DNA from: Thermoplasmata archaeon
GTDB taxonomy: Archaea > Thermoplasmatota > Thermoplasmata > Thermoplasmatales > Thermoplasmataceae
Reading direction: 5' to 3'
Assembly: GCA_021835185.1 (NCBI GenBank)
Contig: JAKBQO010000116.1
Coordinates: 1-5,176 of the forward strand
Length of the DNA: 5,176 nt
Positions within the stretch are counted from its first letter, which is position 1, and the number at the start of each line of letters is the position of its first letter. This document shows positions 4,866 through 5,176 of the stretch, one piece after another. The translations under genes and the position numbers were made by a program. The notes beneath the pieces are model-generated. The model searched no databases. It was not told where the DNA came from and saw only the letters and a program-made list of their open reading frames with translations.

Positions 4866-5176
4866 ATGAATCCAAAAAAATACCTGTACTACGGAACTAT
4901 ATCCGGATTCATTGCTGCAATATTCGAGGCGATACTGTTTTATTTATTTGATTTTGTAGATTCTCTCCCGGCTGGTTACCAGTTCACGGCAATAGGTATC
5001 AGGCTTCTTAACATCTCGGGATTTTATGGTACTCTATATGGCCTCCTGTTTCATTTTCTTGTGGGCACAGTTGTTGGACTGTTCGCTGCTATAATTTCAT
5101 ATTATACAATTATCCTCAGGATAAGGTCAATTAATTCTGGCATACTTATAGGAATCCTTGCAGGCTTTCTTGTTCT
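4866..5176 (+). CDS. Hypothetical integral membrane protein, N-terminal part (runs off window)
   Basis: An open frame of 103 complete codons from ATG 4866 to the window edge with no stop. I do not recognise a family. The product is strongly hydrophobic: after a short basic start (MNPKKY) there is a helix at about 8-29, then a polar loop (VDSLPAGYQF), one long or two short hydrophobic segments at about 47-84 with several glycines, a basic turn (LRIRSIN), and the beginning of another helix at about 91-103. The lysines before the first helix and the RIR cluster are consistent with cytoplasmic ends by the positive-inside rule. The TATA-like box about 27 nt upstream supports this start. It is divergent from the aminotransferase gene. 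Coding status is likely from length, composition and promoter placement, but no function can be given. Confidence 0.7.
   Translation, partial: MNPKKYLYYGTISGFIAAIFEAILFYLFDFVDSLPAGYQFTAIGIRLLNISGFYGTLYGLLFHFLVGTVVGLFAAIISYYTIILRIRSINSGILIGILAGFLV

Noticed and set aside
4324..4869. Plus-strand frames of 95 and 75 residues over the aminotransferase gene
   Set aside because: They are antisense to the PLP-binding motifs of the aminotransferase; the second also overlaps its promoter and the next gene's promoter.

Overview
The window most likely comes from a thermoacidophilic archaeon of the Thermoplasmatales (Ferroplasma-like; genus not provable here). The reasons are AT-rich DNA with heavy use of ATA and AGA/AGG codons, the absence of obvious bacterial -35/-10 promoters, and TATA-like boxes centred about 23-28 nt before the start codon of every gene whose upstream region is visible. 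That spacing is the signature of leaderless archaeal transcripts. The gene order Lrp-type TRASH regulator, tiny TRASH chaperone, copper ATPase matches what I recall of the copYZB locus of Ferroplasma acidarmanus and parallels copTMA of Sulfolobus.

Layout: positions 1-176 hold the C-terminal end of TatC (+). Converging on it, with a 21-bp overlap, is a 107-residue protein of unknown function with three cysteines (156-479, -). A 108-bp divergent promoter region follows. Then come the copper regulator (588-1097, +), a 44-residue TRASH/YHS metallochaperone (1157-1291, +) and a P1B-1 copper-exporting ATPase (1296-3326, +). A YbhB/PEBP-family protein (3365-3817, +) has its own promoter. It converges, with an 8-bp gap, on a PLP-dependent class I/II aminotransferase (3826-4761, -). 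A membrane protein begins at 4866 (+) and runs off the end.

How the genes work together: the regulator senses copper through its C-terminal TRASH domain and probably controls its own promoter and the chaperone-ATPase pair. The chaperone is expected to hand Cu(I) to the ATPase, which carries a similar TRASH domain at its N-terminus and exports the metal. The regulator and chaperone promoters share a near-palindromic element, GGCAWTATGCY, placed one helical turn apart relative to their predicted transcription starts. This is the best operator candidate here. The cop system itself belongs to a known type. The less familiar points are this candidate operator, the cysteine-containing divergent neighbour, and the unusual residues in the ATPase hinge and the aminotransferase. 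No RNA genes, CRISPR arrays, insertion sequences or long repeats were seen, and no stretch over 300 bases lacks a gene.
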